From positions 1,240,001-1,304,000 of the forward strand of contig NZ_JASZYU010000001.1 of assembly GCF_030316825.1 (NCBI RefSeq): a stretch of DNA of 64,000 nucleotides, written 5' to 3'. The translations under genes were made by a program, and so were the position numbers. The stretch is from Variovorax fucosicus (GTDB lineage Bacteria; Pseudomonadota; Gammaproteobacteria; Burkholderiales; Burkholderiaceae_C). This document shows positions 1-9,176 of the stretch, piece by piece. The notes under the pieces are model-generated. The model had not been told where the DNA came from, searched no databases, and worked only from the letters and a program-made list of their open reading frames with translations. Position 1 is the first letter of the stretch, and every line of letters begins with the position of its first letter.

Positions 1-407
1 GCGACAAGGAAAGGATGATGGACATCATCCTCGGCGCGTTCGCGAGCACTCCCTCTCTCGGGCTCGTTTTTCCGGAGGATCCTCACCTGAACGACTGGGA
101 CGACAATCGTGAAATAGCAAGTGCAGTCGCGCAACAGATGGGCTTGTCGCTGCCGCTGCCGCTGCCGCTGCCGCTGCCGCTGCCGCTGCCCAACCATTTT
201 GATTTCCCACAAGGCACGATGTTCTGGGCCAGACCGGCGGCACTCGAACCGCTGGCGAGATTGGGAATTGCATTGGAAGACTACCCGGACGAGCCAGTTC
301 CGATCGACGGAACATTGCTGCACGCTCTGGAAAGGCTGATTCCCTTTTCGGCGACCCACGCGGGTTTTCGATATGCGACCACGTACGTGCAGGAACTTCT
401 GCGATGA
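1..407 (+). CDS. RgpF-like rhamnan synthesis / glycan assembly protein, C-terminal part only
   Basis: The open frame enters from the left window edge (in-frame codons from position 3), so only about the last 135 residues are present and the true start is outside. The visible part resembles the C-terminal block of RgpF-type (rhamnan synthesis protein F) domains: LGLVFPEDPHLNDW, then FPQGTMFWARP, then an EDYPDEP...DGT..HA.ERL segment and a final HAGFRYATT. Such domains sit in large proteins that assemble rhamnose-rich cell-surface polysaccharide. A run of seven Leu-Pro dipeptides lies between the first two blocks. The stop codon overlaps the start of the next gene (ATGA), so the two are probably translationally coupled. 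Assignment rests on recognised motif order; the catalytic part cannot be seen. Confidence 0.75.
   Translation, partial: DKERMMDIILGAFASTPSLGLVFPEDPHLNDWDDNREIASAVAQQMGLSLPLPLPLPLPLPLPNHFDFPQGTMFWARPAALEPLARLGIALEDYPDEPVPIDGTLLHALERLIPFSATHAGFRYATTYVQELLR
149..190. repeat. Seven tandem copies of the hexamer GCTGCC inside the RgpF-like gene
   Basis: Seven perfect head-to-tail copies of GCTGCC encode seven Leu-Pro dipeptides. Because the unit is six bases, gain or loss of copies would lengthen or shorten the protein without changing the frame. Confidence 0.95.
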
Positions 408-1357
408 CATCTCACGTCGTCGTCGGAGGGTGTGGCTTCCTTGGTCGCCACCTTGCCAGAGGCCTGAAGCAATCAGGTGAAGACGTTGCCGTGGTGGACA
501 TCTGCCCGTTTCCTGCTGAATCGACCATCTCGATACAGACAAGGCGCTTCGATATTCTGGAAGCGTCGACCCCGGACTTCGACGCAATGATCGACGGTGC
601 AGACGTAGTGCACCACTACGCGTGGACCACCTTGCCTGCATCGGCGAACGCCGATCCCTTTGCCGATGCCCGCGACAACCTGAGAATTACCATCGGTTTG
701 CTCGACGCGCTGAAGCGCAGAGGCAAAGGCCGAATGGTCTTTGCCTCCTCCGGAGGTACGGTCTATGGCAAGTTGCGCACTATCCCCGTACCGGAAGACC
801 ATCATCTCCAGCCAATCACCGCTTATGGCGTGTCGAAGGTGGCTGCGGAAAACTACTTGCGTCTCTACCGGCATCTGCATGGCGTCGACTCACGGGTCGT
901 CCGCATCTCCAACCCCTATGGTGCGGGCCAGAATCCATCTCGTCAGCAAGGCGCCGTGACCACATTCGTGCACCGTGCAATGCATCGCGTACCCATCGAG
1001 ATCTGGGGAGATGGAGAAACCGTGCGCGACTACATCCATGTCATGGATGTAGTGCCTGCGCTTATTGCGGCCTCACGCATGCCGAGCGCCGACGAGCTTG
1101 AAATGCCAATTTTCAACGTTGGCAGCGGACAGCGCTACACCTTGCGTGAAATCGTCAAACTGGTCGAAGCAGCGCTGGGTGAATCGCTGGAAATCAACTG
1201 GAAGCCGACGCGCCCCTTCGATGTTCCGATCAGCGTACTGGACATTGGACGTGCCAAGCGAGAATTGAACTGGGCACCCGAAATCGACTTGCAGGCGGGG
1301 ATCCTGCGGATGATTCAGGACTTGAGTATCGACGAGCATCGCCAATACTCAAGCTAG
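404..1357 (+). CDS. NAD-dependent sugar-nucleotide epimerase/dehydratase (extended SDR)
   Basis: Extended short-chain dehydrogenase of 317 residues that should act on a nucleotide-activated sugar in the cytoplasm. The Rossmann glycine motif GGCGFLG is at residues 8-14 and the catalytic YGVSK is at 141-145. SSGGTVYG supplies the usual active-site serine/threonine region, and the segment RISNPYGAGQ is typical of UDP-glucose/UDP-GlcNAc 4-epimerase-like members. Its length fits the family. The start overlaps the stop of the RgpF-like gene in ATGA, with AGGA about nine bases upstream. Position in a polysaccharide cluster supports precursor synthesis. The exact sugar cannot be told from sequence; 4-epimerase is the best guess. 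Confidence 0.85.
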   Translation: MTSHVVVGGCGFLGRHLARGLKQSGEDVAVVDICPFPAESTISIQTRRFDILEASTPDFDAMIDGADVVHHYAWTTLPASANADPFADARDNLRITIGLLDALKRRGKGRMVFASSGGTVYGKLRTIPVPEDHHLQPITAYGVSKVAAENYLRLYRHLHGVDSRVVRISNPYGAGQNPSRQQGAVTTFVHRAMHRVPIEIWGDGETVRDYIHVMDVVPALIAASRMPSADELEMPIFNVGSGQRYTLREIVKLVEAALGESLEINWKPTRPFDVPISVLDIGRAKRELNWAPEIDLQAGILRMIQDLSIDEHRQYSS

Positions 1358-1400
1358 CCAACTCTTTGTTTTAGGGTTTTGCCCAAAGCCGGCCGTTCAT

Positions 1401-4400
1401 ATGCAACCAAAACGCCTCGCAGTTTTCTGCATCAAACTACACAGGATTACCCGAAAAATGATGCGTGAGTTCTTGATCAAAAAAGAAGTCCACTCCTCGG
1501 GACAGTTCGACGCTGATTACTACCTTCAGTCAAACAGCGACTTGAATGCATTGTCCGCAACGGGCGCTCTTTCCCACTTCGTTAAATTTGGAATGATGGA
1601 AGGACGCCGGCCGTCCGAGAAGTTTGATCCAAAATTTTATCTTTCCACGATTCCTGAGTTGTTGGACTATGAATCAGCTTTCCTTCATTACATTCGCCAT
1701 GGAGTAAAAGAGGGCAAGCCAGGCATCGGATTCCCAGAAGGATCAGACAAGGACCTCACGCGCATGGTGCACGATTCTGGCTTGTTTGATTGGCAATTCT
1801 ACGCGACGGCCTACATCGATGTACCATTCGACGCCCAAGCCGCGTTGGACCATTTCATGGCGATCGGCATGGCAATCGGACGGCAGCCGAGCATGCAATT
1901 CCGTCCAGACGACTACTGCTCGGAGAACCCGGAGGTTCGCAGCCGCGCGGAAGCCTTGCTGGATTGCATTCATCGCGGACAATTGTCGCAGCCTATCATC
2001 GCAAACAGAATAATACCAATCGATTATATACAGGCAGCGAAGAAAATAAAGAATAGCAAACTTTTTGATGAAGATTTTTACGTCAGCCAACTGCCGGCGT
2101 CGGACCTAGAACAGTGGGATCCGGTCATGCACTATCTGGCGACAGGTGCACAGTTTTGCACGGAAGTGAATTCAAAGTTCTCATTGATTGGTTATCTCGC
2201 CAAATACCCTGACCTGCGAGCGGCCTGCGCCAATCCTCTGCTTCATTGGTTGGATTCCGGAAGAATCGAGCACCGGGACCTGCCGAATCGCGATCTGGCT
2301 CCAGTATGGGAAGAGACGAACCGCAATTTTCCGCTTCCAGACGATTGTGTGAAGTTCGAACTGATTGCCGGTCAAGCATTCTTTCGCGGTTACGGCTTTG
2401 ACTTCGTCAACAGGAATGTCAAAGGCTACGTCACCAGGTGTATTAGCGATCTGTCGCGCGCGACCCTGCCAACAGGTAGAACAGGCGTTGGCGCTCGTGT
2501 TTCTGTCATCATTCCCGTATATGGGCAAATCGACTACGTGCTAAGTTGTCTTGACTCGTTGAGCAAACACCGATCGATCCATTTGTGCGAAATCATCGTA
2601 TGCGACGACGCTTCGCCCGACGCGAATGAAATGACGTTGCTTTCAGACATTCCTTGGATCAAATATCTGCGGCGCGCGCAAAACGGCGGATTTATCGATT
2701 GCTGCAATTATGCTGCTTCGCAAGCCACGGGAGAGATTTTGATCTTCCTGAACAGCGATACGCGCGTCGTCGAGGGTTGGCTCGATGAGTTGGTTTGGGG
2801 GTTTGACAACCTGGAGAATGCGGGCCTGGTGGGTTCGAAGCTATTGAACGCGGACGGTACTCTTCAAGAGGCTGGAGGGATCATTTTCCAGAGTGGCGCC
2901 GCTCACAACTACGGGCGCGGCCAAGACTCCAATGACCCCCGTTATTGCTTTTCTCGGCAAGCTGACTATATATCCGGTGCGTCTATCGGCATTACTCGCG
3001 AACTGTGGGAAACACTTGGCGGCTTTGATCGCCACTTTTTCCCCGCTTACTGCGAGGACGTGGATCTGGCATTCAAGGTTCGACAGGCCGGGTACAAAGT
3101 TTGGTATCAACCCTTCTCGCGTGTTGTCCATTACGAAGGCATCACTCATGGTAGGGATGTCAATTCAGGCACAAAGGCTTACCAGATTGAAAATCTGAGA
3201 AAAATTCTCATCCGTTATGGTACGGAGCTCGCCGATCATGCGCCGGCTGCAACCTCGCCGCATGAGGCCGCCACTTTTCGTTTGAAAAAACGCATGCTGG
3301 TGGTGGACGCATTGACGCCAACACCCGATCGGGACTCTGGCTCCATCATGACATCAGAAGTGATGCGTACGTATCGGAAGCTGGGATTCGAACAGCATTT
3401 TGTTTCTGCCTGTTTTCCGCAGTGGCTTGAAAAGTATTCTTATGAGTTGCAGCGGAACGGCACCTGCTGTCATTACGCCCCATTTTCCCCTGGTGTAGGA
3501 TCCATCGCACGATCGACGGGCGCCTTTGAATTAGCATTGATTTACAGACACGACGTAGCCCAACTCGTTTACGACAAAATTCGAAAGAGGATGCCGGAAG
3601 CCCGTGTCATATTTGCAAACGTCGATTTGCACTACCTGCGGGAAATGAGAGGCGCGGAGGTGAGCGGAGATCAACGGGCATTGAACCGCGCCCAATTCAC
3701 AAAAACCAGCGAACTGGGAATGTTCGTGAAGGCCGATGCAGCATTCGTGCATACCGCCGCAGAGCGCGAGATCATCGCATCCGAGTTGCCGGTGAATCTC
3801 GACAACATCATTGTTTTCCCGTGGCTCGCAGAGATCGTCGGTGCTGCCAACAAGTTCGACCAGCGGCATGACCTTATGTTTCTGGGCAACTTCATGCATG
3901 TGCCCAACATTGATTCGGCCATCTATCTTGTCAAGCAAATCTGGCCATTGCTTGAAAGCAAGCTACCGGCACATGCCAAGCTCTACATCGTTGGCAACAT
4001 GCCCACGCCGGAGGTCACCGCCTTGGGCTCGGATCGAATCGTGGTCACCGGCTTCGTGGAGGATATGACACCCTACTTCGAGAAGTCGCGCGTGTTCCTG
4101 GCGCCGCTGCGCTATGGAGCAGGCATCAAAGGCAAGATCGTGACCGCGTTTGCGCATGGTGTTCCGTGCGTTGCGACACCTGTTGCCGCCGAAGGCATCG
4201 GCTCGGACCACGATCCACACATCGCGGTGGAGGGCGATGTCGAATCGTTCGCGCGCGCCGCATTGAAGCTTTACTTCAATGAGGACGAATGGAGCGTCAT
4301 GCAAAAGGCCGCCTTTTCGTATCTGGAAAAAAGCTACTCCCGTGCGCAAGCCGAAGAACTGTGCCTCAAGGGATACGACGTTGCCGGTCGAATCTGGACA

Positions 4401-4469
4401 CGCAGGTATGAACACAAACGTGTTGCAGCGCTCGCAAAGATATTGCAGCAACAAGGCGACCGGCCCTGA
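1401..4469 (+). CDS. Bifunctional glycosyltransferase (N-terminal repeats, GT2 domain, GT4 domain)
   Basis: Large 1,022-residue cytoplasmic glycosyltransferase. Residues about 30-300 hold four or five degenerate repeats of the kind FDxxYYLxxxxDL...HFxxxGxxEGR (for example FDADYYLQSNSDL and FDPKFYLSTIPEL). A GT2 (GT-A fold) domain follows at about 366-620 with VSVIIPVYG, CDDAS, the DXD-like LNSDTR, and CEDVDL. A GT4/GT-B domain is at about 635-990 with LFLGNFMHVPN and the C-terminal motif APLRYGAGIKGK...HGVPCVAT. Two catalytic domains suggest addition of two sugars to a surface glycan. Base composition is more AT-rich than most of the window. The start is chosen as the first ATG; in-frame ATGs at 1458 and 1461 are alternatives. 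Confidence 0.88.
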   Translation: MQPKRLAVFCIKLHRITRKMMREFLIKKEVHSSGQFDADYYLQSNSDLNALSATGALSHFVKFGMMEGRRPSEKFDPKFYLSTIPELLDYESAFLHYIRHGVKEGKPGIGFPEGSDKDLTRMVHDSGLFDWQFYATAYIDVPFDAQAALDHFMAIGMAIGRQPSMQFRPDDYCSENPEVRSRAEALLDCIHRGQLSQPIIANRIIPIDYIQAAKKIKNSKLFDEDFYVSQLPASDLEQWDPVMHYLATGAQFCTEVNSKFSLIGYLAKYPDLRAACANPLLHWLDSGRIEHRDLPNRDLAPVWEETNRNFPLPDDCVKFELIAGQAFFRGYGFDFVNRNVKGYVTRCISDLSRATLPTGRTGVGARVSVIIPVYGQIDYVLSCLDSLSKHRSIHLCEIIVCDDASPDANEMTLLSDIPWIKYLRRAQNGGFIDCCNYAASQATGEILIFLNSDTRVVEGWLDELVWGFDNLENAGLVGSKLLNADGTLQEAGGIIFQSGAAHNYGRGQDSNDPRYCFSRQADYISGASIGITRELWETLGGFDRHFFPAYCEDVDLAFKVRQAGYKVWYQPFSRVVHYEGITHGRDVNSGTKAYQIENLRKILIRYGTELADHAPAATSPHEAATFRLKKRMLVVDALTPTPDRDSGSIMTSEVMRTYRKLGFEQHFVSACFPQWLEKYSYELQRNGTCCHYAPFSPGVGSIARSTGAFELALIYRHDVAQLVYDKIRKRMPEARVIFANVDLHYLREMRGAEVSGDQRALNRAQFTKTSELGMFVKADAAFVHTAAEREIIASELPVNLDNIIVFPWLAEIVGAANKFDQRHDLMFLGNFMHVPNIDSAIYLVKQIWPLLESKLPAHAKLYIVGNMPTPEVTALGSDRIVVTGFVEDMTPYFEKSRVFLAPLRYGAGIKGKIVTAFAHGVPCVATPVAAEGIGSDHDPHIAVEGDVESFARAALKLYFNEDEWSVMQKAAFSYLEKSYSRAQAEELCLKGYDVAGRIWTRRYEHKRVAALAKILQQQGDRP

Positions 4470-4475
4470 TGACCG

Positions 4476-4495
4476 AGGCCTGAACACTCAGGCCT
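4476..4495. terminator. Perfect hairpin between convergent genes, possible bidirectional terminator
   Basis: AGGCCTGA and TCAGGCCT form an eight-base-pair perfect stem around the loop ACAC, just after the glycosyltransferase stop and spanning the stop codon of the opposing methyltransferase gene. There is no clear T-run on either side, so intrinsic termination is only a possibility. Confidence 0.4.
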
Positions 4496-5483
4496 TGCGC
4501 GCCTCGAAAACGAGCGAGTAAGAGCCGACGATGCCTTCGTCAGGCTGAAACAGGTTCCATGCAAAGGGCTGGAAGCCGATGTCGGCCAGCCTCACCAGCA
4601 TTTCCAATCCGAAGATTGTCCAAACCAGAATGCCCTCGTCGGGCCGCACGGGATCCCCGTGGAACTGCTTGTCCGCCAGGTACACGATCTGTCCATCGAC
4701 AAACTTTGCCCTGATGTCGTCGTGCGCGGCTTGCGCATTGAACGGCACCGTGAAGATGTGCCGACCGCCGGGCCGAAGAACCCGAAAAATCTCGCTGTGC
4801 GCCCGGTAAGGATCGGGCATGTGTTCCAGCACGTCACTTGACAGCACCAGATCGATCGAGGCATCGCCGAACGAAAGGTTCTGCAGATCTTCATGGCGGC
4901 GCCCATCTACGTCCTGCCCACGCTCGTATTCTTCACCGAAATATTCGGAGCACAGGTAGCCTGACGCAACCGACAGTTGCGTGTGCATCGCCCCGTTGGA
5001 CTCGGTGTTGTAGATCACAAAGTCTTGCGGAAAAACCATTGCCCCGGCCGCTCGCAACCCGCACTGTCTACGCAACACGTGTGCAAGCTGCCTCTGCCGG
5101 TTGAACGAGCCACACGACGAGCAAAATCCGGATTCCCGCAGATTCTCGGTAAATCGCTCAAAGCTGCAAGGCATGCCGCAGACCGGACACACGCCCTGCA
5201 ACGGTTCCGCGCTGCTCACTTGTCCCGGATAGGCATCCTCCGGCTGAGCCGCGAAGGGAAACATGGGCAAGGTGGCTCGAACAGCAGTTGGCGACGACAC
5301 GACAACGCTGCGCTTGCCAAACATTGCTTGAAGAATATTTCTCACCTGCGCTCCAGATTCGTTTGACAAATCCGCCACATGCACGACTCCCGGTGTTGCG
5401 AGCCGGGTGCTGATTGCTGACTCGCGCCATGCACGGCTGACGGCACTGCACTGTATAGCGGTGGCGCCCAGTACGCGTGACAT
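4488..5483 (-). CDS. Zinc-ribbon class I SAM-dependent methyltransferase
   Basis: 331-residue protein with two cysteine pairs (C99/C102 and C121/C124, CPVC and CSSC) followed by a methyltransferase type-11-like domain. The second half shows DASIDLVLSSDVLEHMPDP and RVLRPGGRHIFTVPF, the post-I and motif IV-V regions of class I methyltransferases. The glycine-rich SAM motif I is not obvious. A likely role is methylation of a sugar or glycan in the surrounding polysaccharide locus. The N-terminal 90 residues are not recognised and the start is uncertain. It is transcribed towards the glycosyltransferase gene and divergently from the epimerase gene at 5657. Confidence 0.7.
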   Translation of the reverse strand: MSRVLGATAIQCSAVSRAWRESAISTRLATPGVVHVADLSNESGAQVRNILQAMFGKRSVVVSSPTAVRATLPMFPFAAQPEDAYPGQVSSAEPLQGVCPVCGMPCSFERFTENLRESGFCSSCGSFNRQRQLAHVLRRQCGLRAAGAMVFPQDFVIYNTESNGAMHTQLSVASGYLCSEYFGEEYERGQDVDGRRHEDLQNLSFGDASIDLVLSSDVLEHMPDPYRAHSEIFRVLRPGGRHIFTVPFNAQAAHDDIRAKFVDGQIVYLADKQFHGDPVRPDEGILVWTIFGLEMLVRLADIGFQPFAWNLFQPDEGIVGSYSLVFEARKA

Positions 5484-5656
5484 AAAATCTTCACTCCCGC
5501 CGACCTGATCATGTCACGCGCACGCTTGCTTTCCGGCGGTGCTCGGCAGACGCAGGCGGGATCAGAGTCCTCGTCGGTCACTCACCATTTTCGGGCTTGG
5601 CGTGGCCGCCAGGTCGCCCGAACCCATCCCAGTCAACACGTGCTTAGGCTTGAATC

Positions 5657-6655
5657 ATGAATCTGAAGGGCAAGAAGGTATTGGTCACCGGTGCGGATGG
5701 CTTTATCGGTAGCCATCTGGTGGAGGCGCTTCTGGCAAAGGGATGTGACGTGCGCGCGTTCGTCTACTACAACTCGTTCAACAGCTGGGGATGGCTGGAC
5801 ACCTTCCCGGCCGATCTGCTCAAGAGCCTGGACGTCTTCGCCGGCGACATACGAGATCCCAACGGTGTGCTTGAGGCGATGCAAGGTTGCGACGTCGTGT
5901 TCCACCTCGCGGCGCTCATCGCGATTCCGTTTTCGTACCACTCGCCCGACTCGTACGTGGATACCAACATCAAGGGAACATTGAATGTCCTCCAGGCTGC
6001 CAAGCGCCTGGGCACCGAGCGGATCATGATCACGTCCACGTCGGAGGTTTACGGAACCGCCCAATATGCCCCGATCGACGAAAAGCACCCCTTCCAGGGG
6101 CAGTCGCCGTATAGCGCAACCAAAATCGGCGCCGATCGATTGGCCGAGTCCTTCTTCAGATCTTTCGGCACGCCTGTGGTGATCGTGAGACCTTTCAATA
6201 CCTACGGGCCACGTCAATCCGCGCGGGCCGTCATCCCGACGATCATCACCCAACTGATTCTTGGCGAAGAAGAGTTGCGACTCGGCAGTCTCACGCCAAC
6301 CCGGGATTTCAACTACGTGAAAGACACCGCGCAGGGTTTCATTGCACTTGCCGAAGCTGACGAAGCGGTGGGCAAAGAGATCAACATTGCGACCGGCAAG
6401 GAGTTCACCATCGGGAATGTGGCAGAGATTCTGATATCCGAACTGAATCCTGGCGCACGGATCGTCACCGAGGATCAACGCCTGAGGCCTGACGCCTCCG
6501 AGGTCTTCCGCCTGATGGGTGACAACACCTTGATCACAACGCTCACTGATTGGCGCCCTGGTTTCGATCTGGATGCCGGTCTGCGCGACACGATCGCGTG
6601 GTTCAAGCAGCCCGACAATCTTTCGAGATACAAGGCCTGGCTGTACAACGTCTAA
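5657..6655 (+). CDS. NAD-dependent nucleotide-sugar 4,6-dehydratase/epimerase (LegB/EDH-type SDR)
   Basis: 332-residue extended SDR with TGADGFIGSH near the N-terminus and catalytic YSATK at residues 152-156. The start MNLKGKKVLVTGADGFIGSH, the segment FNSWGWLD, STSEVYGTAQ and RPFNTYGPRQSARAVIP are characteristic of the LegB / LLPSF_EDH_00030-like group of nucleotide-sugar 4,6-dehydratases. It probably makes a 4-keto-6-deoxy sugar precursor in the cytoplasm. It opens the co-directional unit of seven genes that ends at 12555; the 173-base gap upstream, divergent to a methyltransferase gene, should contain its promoter. The nucleotide and sugar substrate are not determined. Confidence 0.82.
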   Translation: MNLKGKKVLVTGADGFIGSHLVEALLAKGCDVRAFVYYNSFNSWGWLDTFPADLLKSLDVFAGDIRDPNGVLEAMQGCDVVFHLAALIAIPFSYHSPDSYVDTNIKGTLNVLQAAKRLGTERIMITSTSEVYGTAQYAPIDEKHPFQGQSPYSATKIGADRLAESFFRSFGTPVVIVRPFNTYGPRQSARAVIPTIITQLILGEEELRLGSLTPTRDFNYVKDTAQGFIALAEADEAVGKEINIATGKEFTIGNVAEILISELNPGARIVTEDQRLRPDASEVFRLMGDNTLITTLTDWRPGFDLDAGLRDTIAWFKQPDNLSRYKAWLYNV

Positions 6656-6671
6656 GGGAAAGCATCACATC

Positions 6672-7385
6672 ATGCGAGCAGTCATTCTGGCGGGGGGTAA
6701 AGGCACCCGACTTCGGCCTTACACCACGCTCATACCCAAGCCACTTGTGCCGCTGGGCGGAAAGTACTCGATCCTCGAGATCATCATCATGCAACTGAAG
6801 CGCTCGGGCTTCACGCACATCACGCTTGCAGTAAATCACCTTTCCCAGTTGATCATGGCGTACTTCGGCGACGGATCTCGTCTTGGCGTTCAGCTCGACT
6901 ATTCGCTTGAGGATGGCGAACTCAGCACCATTGGTCCGTTGACGCTCATCAGTGATCTGCCCGAGAACTTTCTGGTAATGAACGGAGACATCCTCTGCGA
7001 CCTCGACTACAGGAAGTTCTTCGAGGCTCATGTCGCATCGGAAAGCATGATTTCGGTCTCGTCCTATCGCCGTCAAGTCAAGATCGATTTTGGAGTGCTC
7101 CGATACGACGCGAACGGCAAACTGACCGAGTTCCAAGAGAAGCCGTCCTACGATTTCGATGTGAGTATGGGCATCTACTGCATCAACCGATCGATCATCG
7201 AAGGCCTTCCCAAAGGCATGAAGTACGGATTCGACAACTTGATGATCGATGGCCTGAAGAACAAGCAGGCGATTGACATTCGCTCGTTCGACGGTTACTG
7301 GCTGGACATCGGACGTCCGGACGACTATGAGTTTGCAGACGAGAATTTCGAGGAGCTGTCCGCCAAACTTGGCATTGATCAATGA
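6672..7385 (+). CDS. Sugar-1-phosphate nucleotidyltransferase
   Basis: 237-residue NTP-transferase that activates a sugar 1-phosphate with a nucleoside triphosphate. The N-terminal signature ILAGGKGTRLRPYT lies at residues 4-17, followed by PKPLVPLGGKYSILE, the catalytic-metal region VMNGDILCDLD and the product-site EFQEKPSYDFDVSMGIY. The C-terminus ends in YWLDIGRPDDYEFADE, as in glucose-1-phosphate cytidylyl- or mannose-1-phosphate guanylyltransferases. The ATG is chosen because the signature follows directly and it sits 16 bases after the preceding stop; the frame stays open upstream. The stop overlaps the next start (ATGA). Together with its two SDR neighbours it forms a nucleotide-sugar pathway. 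Confidence 0.88.
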   Translation: MRAVILAGGKGTRLRPYTTLIPKPLVPLGGKYSILEIIIMQLKRSGFTHITLAVNHLSQLIMAYFGDGSRLGVQLDYSLEDGELSTIGPLTLISDLPENFLVMNGDILCDLDYRKFFEAHVASESMISVSSYRRQVKIDFGVLRYDANGKLTEFQEKPSYDFDVSMGIYCINRSIIEGLPKGMKYGFDNLMIDGLKNKQAIDIRSFDGYWLDIGRPDDYEFADENFEELSAKLGIDQ

Positions 7386-8230
7386 AAAAGGTGCTGATGA
7401 CCGGCGCGGAAGGCGCGCTGGGCCAGGCGGTTCTGGCAGCACTGCGAAGGGATTCGCAGTATGTAATCGAGACGGCCGGTCGGCGCAGCGAAAAGCTGCA
7501 CCTGGATATGAAGGAGGCGCCGGATTTTCGGTGCCTGCTCGATCAGACGCGCCCTGATCTGATCCTTCACCTTGCCGCAACCTTTTCAAACGAGTTCGAT
7601 GAGGCGTATGCGGTCAACGTGGAGGCGACACGGCGTCTGCTCGAAGCGGCGCAAGACTCCAGCCCCCGCCCGAGAATCCTTCTGGTCGGATCCGCTGCAG
7701 AGTATGGCGCGGTGCGCCCTGAAGAAAACCCGATTCGCGAAGACCACGCATTGAACCCTGTTTCGATCTATGGCCTCAGCAAGACTTGGCAAACCCAGCT
7801 CGCGGGGCTTTACGCCAAACGCGGCGTAGACGTTGTGGTGGCCCGGCTGTTCAACCTCGATGCACCCGGCCTGTCCGAGCGCCTGTTCGTCGGCCGAGTG
7901 CAAAAACAGATTCAAGAAGTGCTTGGCGGCCTAAGGACAGAGCTCGAACTGGGGGCGCTGACTGCGGTTCGGGACTATGTCAGCGCAGCCGATGCCGCAA
8001 AGCAACTCATTGCCGTTGCCATTCATGGTCAGGCAGGACGTGCGTATCACATAGCGAGCGGAACGCCGGTCACAATGCGGGAGTTGCTCCAATCCATGTT
8101 GGCTGCAAGCGGCCTCGATCACATTGGCGTGCGTGAATCCAGCGAACTCAGCAATCGAATCGGCTACGACGTGCCAGTCATCTACGCAGATACCACGCGC
8201 ACGCAAGAGCTCATACAGCAAAGAACCTGA
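7382..8230 (+). CDS. NAD-dependent sugar reductase/epimerase (RMD-like SDR)
   Basis: 282-residue extended SDR with TGAEGALG at residues 7-14, VGSAAEYG and catalytic YGLSK at 130-134. The layout, with RLFNLDAPGL and RDYVSAADAA, resembles GDP-4-keto-6-deoxy-mannose reductases and related dTDP/GDP-hexulose reductases, so it may reduce the 4-keto product of the upstream dehydratase. It overlaps the preceding gene by four bases and is followed one base later by the next gene, which argues for one transcript. Substrate assignment is inferred from context. Confidence 0.8.
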   Translation: MKKVLMTGAEGALGQAVLAALRRDSQYVIETAGRRSEKLHLDMKEAPDFRCLLDQTRPDLILHLAATFSNEFDEAYAVNVEATRRLLEAAQDSSPRPRILLVGSAAEYGAVRPEENPIREDHALNPVSIYGLSKTWQTQLAGLYAKRGVDVVVARLFNLDAPGLSERLFVGRVQKQIQEVLGGLRTELELGALTAVRDYVSAADAAKQLIAVAIHGQAGRAYHIASGTPVTMRELLQSMLAASGLDHIGVRESSELSNRIGYDVPVIYADTTRTQELIQQRT

Positions 8231-8231
8231 A

Positions 8232-9176
8232 GTGCCGCAACTCAAACTCACTGTCCTCACGCCTGTGTTCAATGAAGAGCAGGTGATCGCACATTTTCAC
8301 GAGCGTACGACGGGTGTGCTGGATCGCCTGGACAACGTCGCAGCGACCATCGTCTACGTCGTGGATCGCTGCACTGACAACACCCTCGAGGTGCTTCGCG
8401 GCATCGTCGCAGCCGACCCCCGTGCACGAGTCATCGCATTGTCTTCGCGATTTGGTCACCAGATGTCGCTGCTGGCAGGCATTGAGCACTCGCTCGATGC
8501 CGACGCCATCATCATGATGGACAGCGATCTGCAACATCCTCCCGAGCTCATACCTGAACTGCTCGACAAACACCGCCAAGGTTACGACGTCGTCTACACG
8601 GTAAGACGCGATACCGAAGACGCGAGTTTCTTGCGCAAGAGCGCAGGCAATATGTTCTATTTCACGCTGGGCAAGATATCGCAGGTGCCGATCAATCCCA
8701 ACGCGGCCGATTTTCGATTGATTTCCAATCGGGTTGCGCAAGCATTGGCAAGCGGCTTCCGCGAGCGCAACATGTTCCTGCGTGGCCTCTTCTCCTGGAT
8801 TGGCTTCAATCAGACGAGTGTCGAGTACACGGCCGAAAAGCGCTTCGCCGGCCAATCGAAGTACTCCTTGTCACGGATGATCAAGCTCGCGATGGCGGGC
8901 ATCCTCTCGTTCAGCACCAAGCCTTTGCAGTTGAGCATCTTCGTCGGTGCATCTTTCGCCCTGCTGGCCTTTCTGCTGATCATCGTCTCGATCATCAAGT
9001 TCTTTCTCGTCCAGTCAATTCCGAACGGTTGGACGACGCTGGTTGTTTTGTTGCTCCTTTTCAGCGGTATCCAGTTGATCGTGCTCGGCATCATGGGTGC
9101 GTATGTCGGTGGCATCTACGAAGAGGTAAAGGGTCGGCCGCGCTACATCGTGGCAGAGGAGATCTCACATGAGTAA
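8232..9176 (+). CDS. GtrB/DPM1-like polyprenyl-phosphate glycosyltransferase (GT2, membrane-anchored)
   Basis: 314-residue GT2 enzyme expected to transfer a sugar from its nucleotide to undecaprenyl phosphate at the inner face of the inner membrane. It shows LTVLTPVFNEE at the start, VVDRCTDNT, the metal-binding MMDSDLQHPPEL, and GQSKYSLSRMIKLA, a classic signature of DPM/ArnC/GtrB enzymes. Two hydrophobic helices follow near residues 235-265 and 275-300, then the cytoplasmic tail YEEVKGRPRYIV. GTG at 8232 is chosen because it lies one base after the previous stop and the conserved sequence follows directly; the frame is open upstream. The downstream GtrA-like gene supports a Gtr-type system. 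Confidence 0.88.
   Translation: MPQLKLTVLTPVFNEEQVIAHFHERTTGVLDRLDNVAATIVYVVDRCTDNTLEVLRGIVAADPRARVIALSSRFGHQMSLLAGIEHSLDADAIIMMDSDLQHPPELIPELLDKHRQGYDVVYTVRRDTEDASFLRKSAGNMFYFTLGKISQVPINPNAADFRLISNRVAQALASGFRERNMFLRGLFSWIGFNQTSVEYTAEKRFAGQSKYSLSRMIKLAMAGILSFSTKPLQLSIFVGASFALLAFLLIIVSIIKFFLVQSIPNGWTTLVVLLLLFSGIQLIVLGIMGAYVGGIYEEVKGRPRYIVAEEISHE

Noticed and set aside
149..190. Tandem GCTGCC units considered as a CRISPR-like repeat
   Set aside because: No spacers; it is a contiguous microsatellite in a coding frame.
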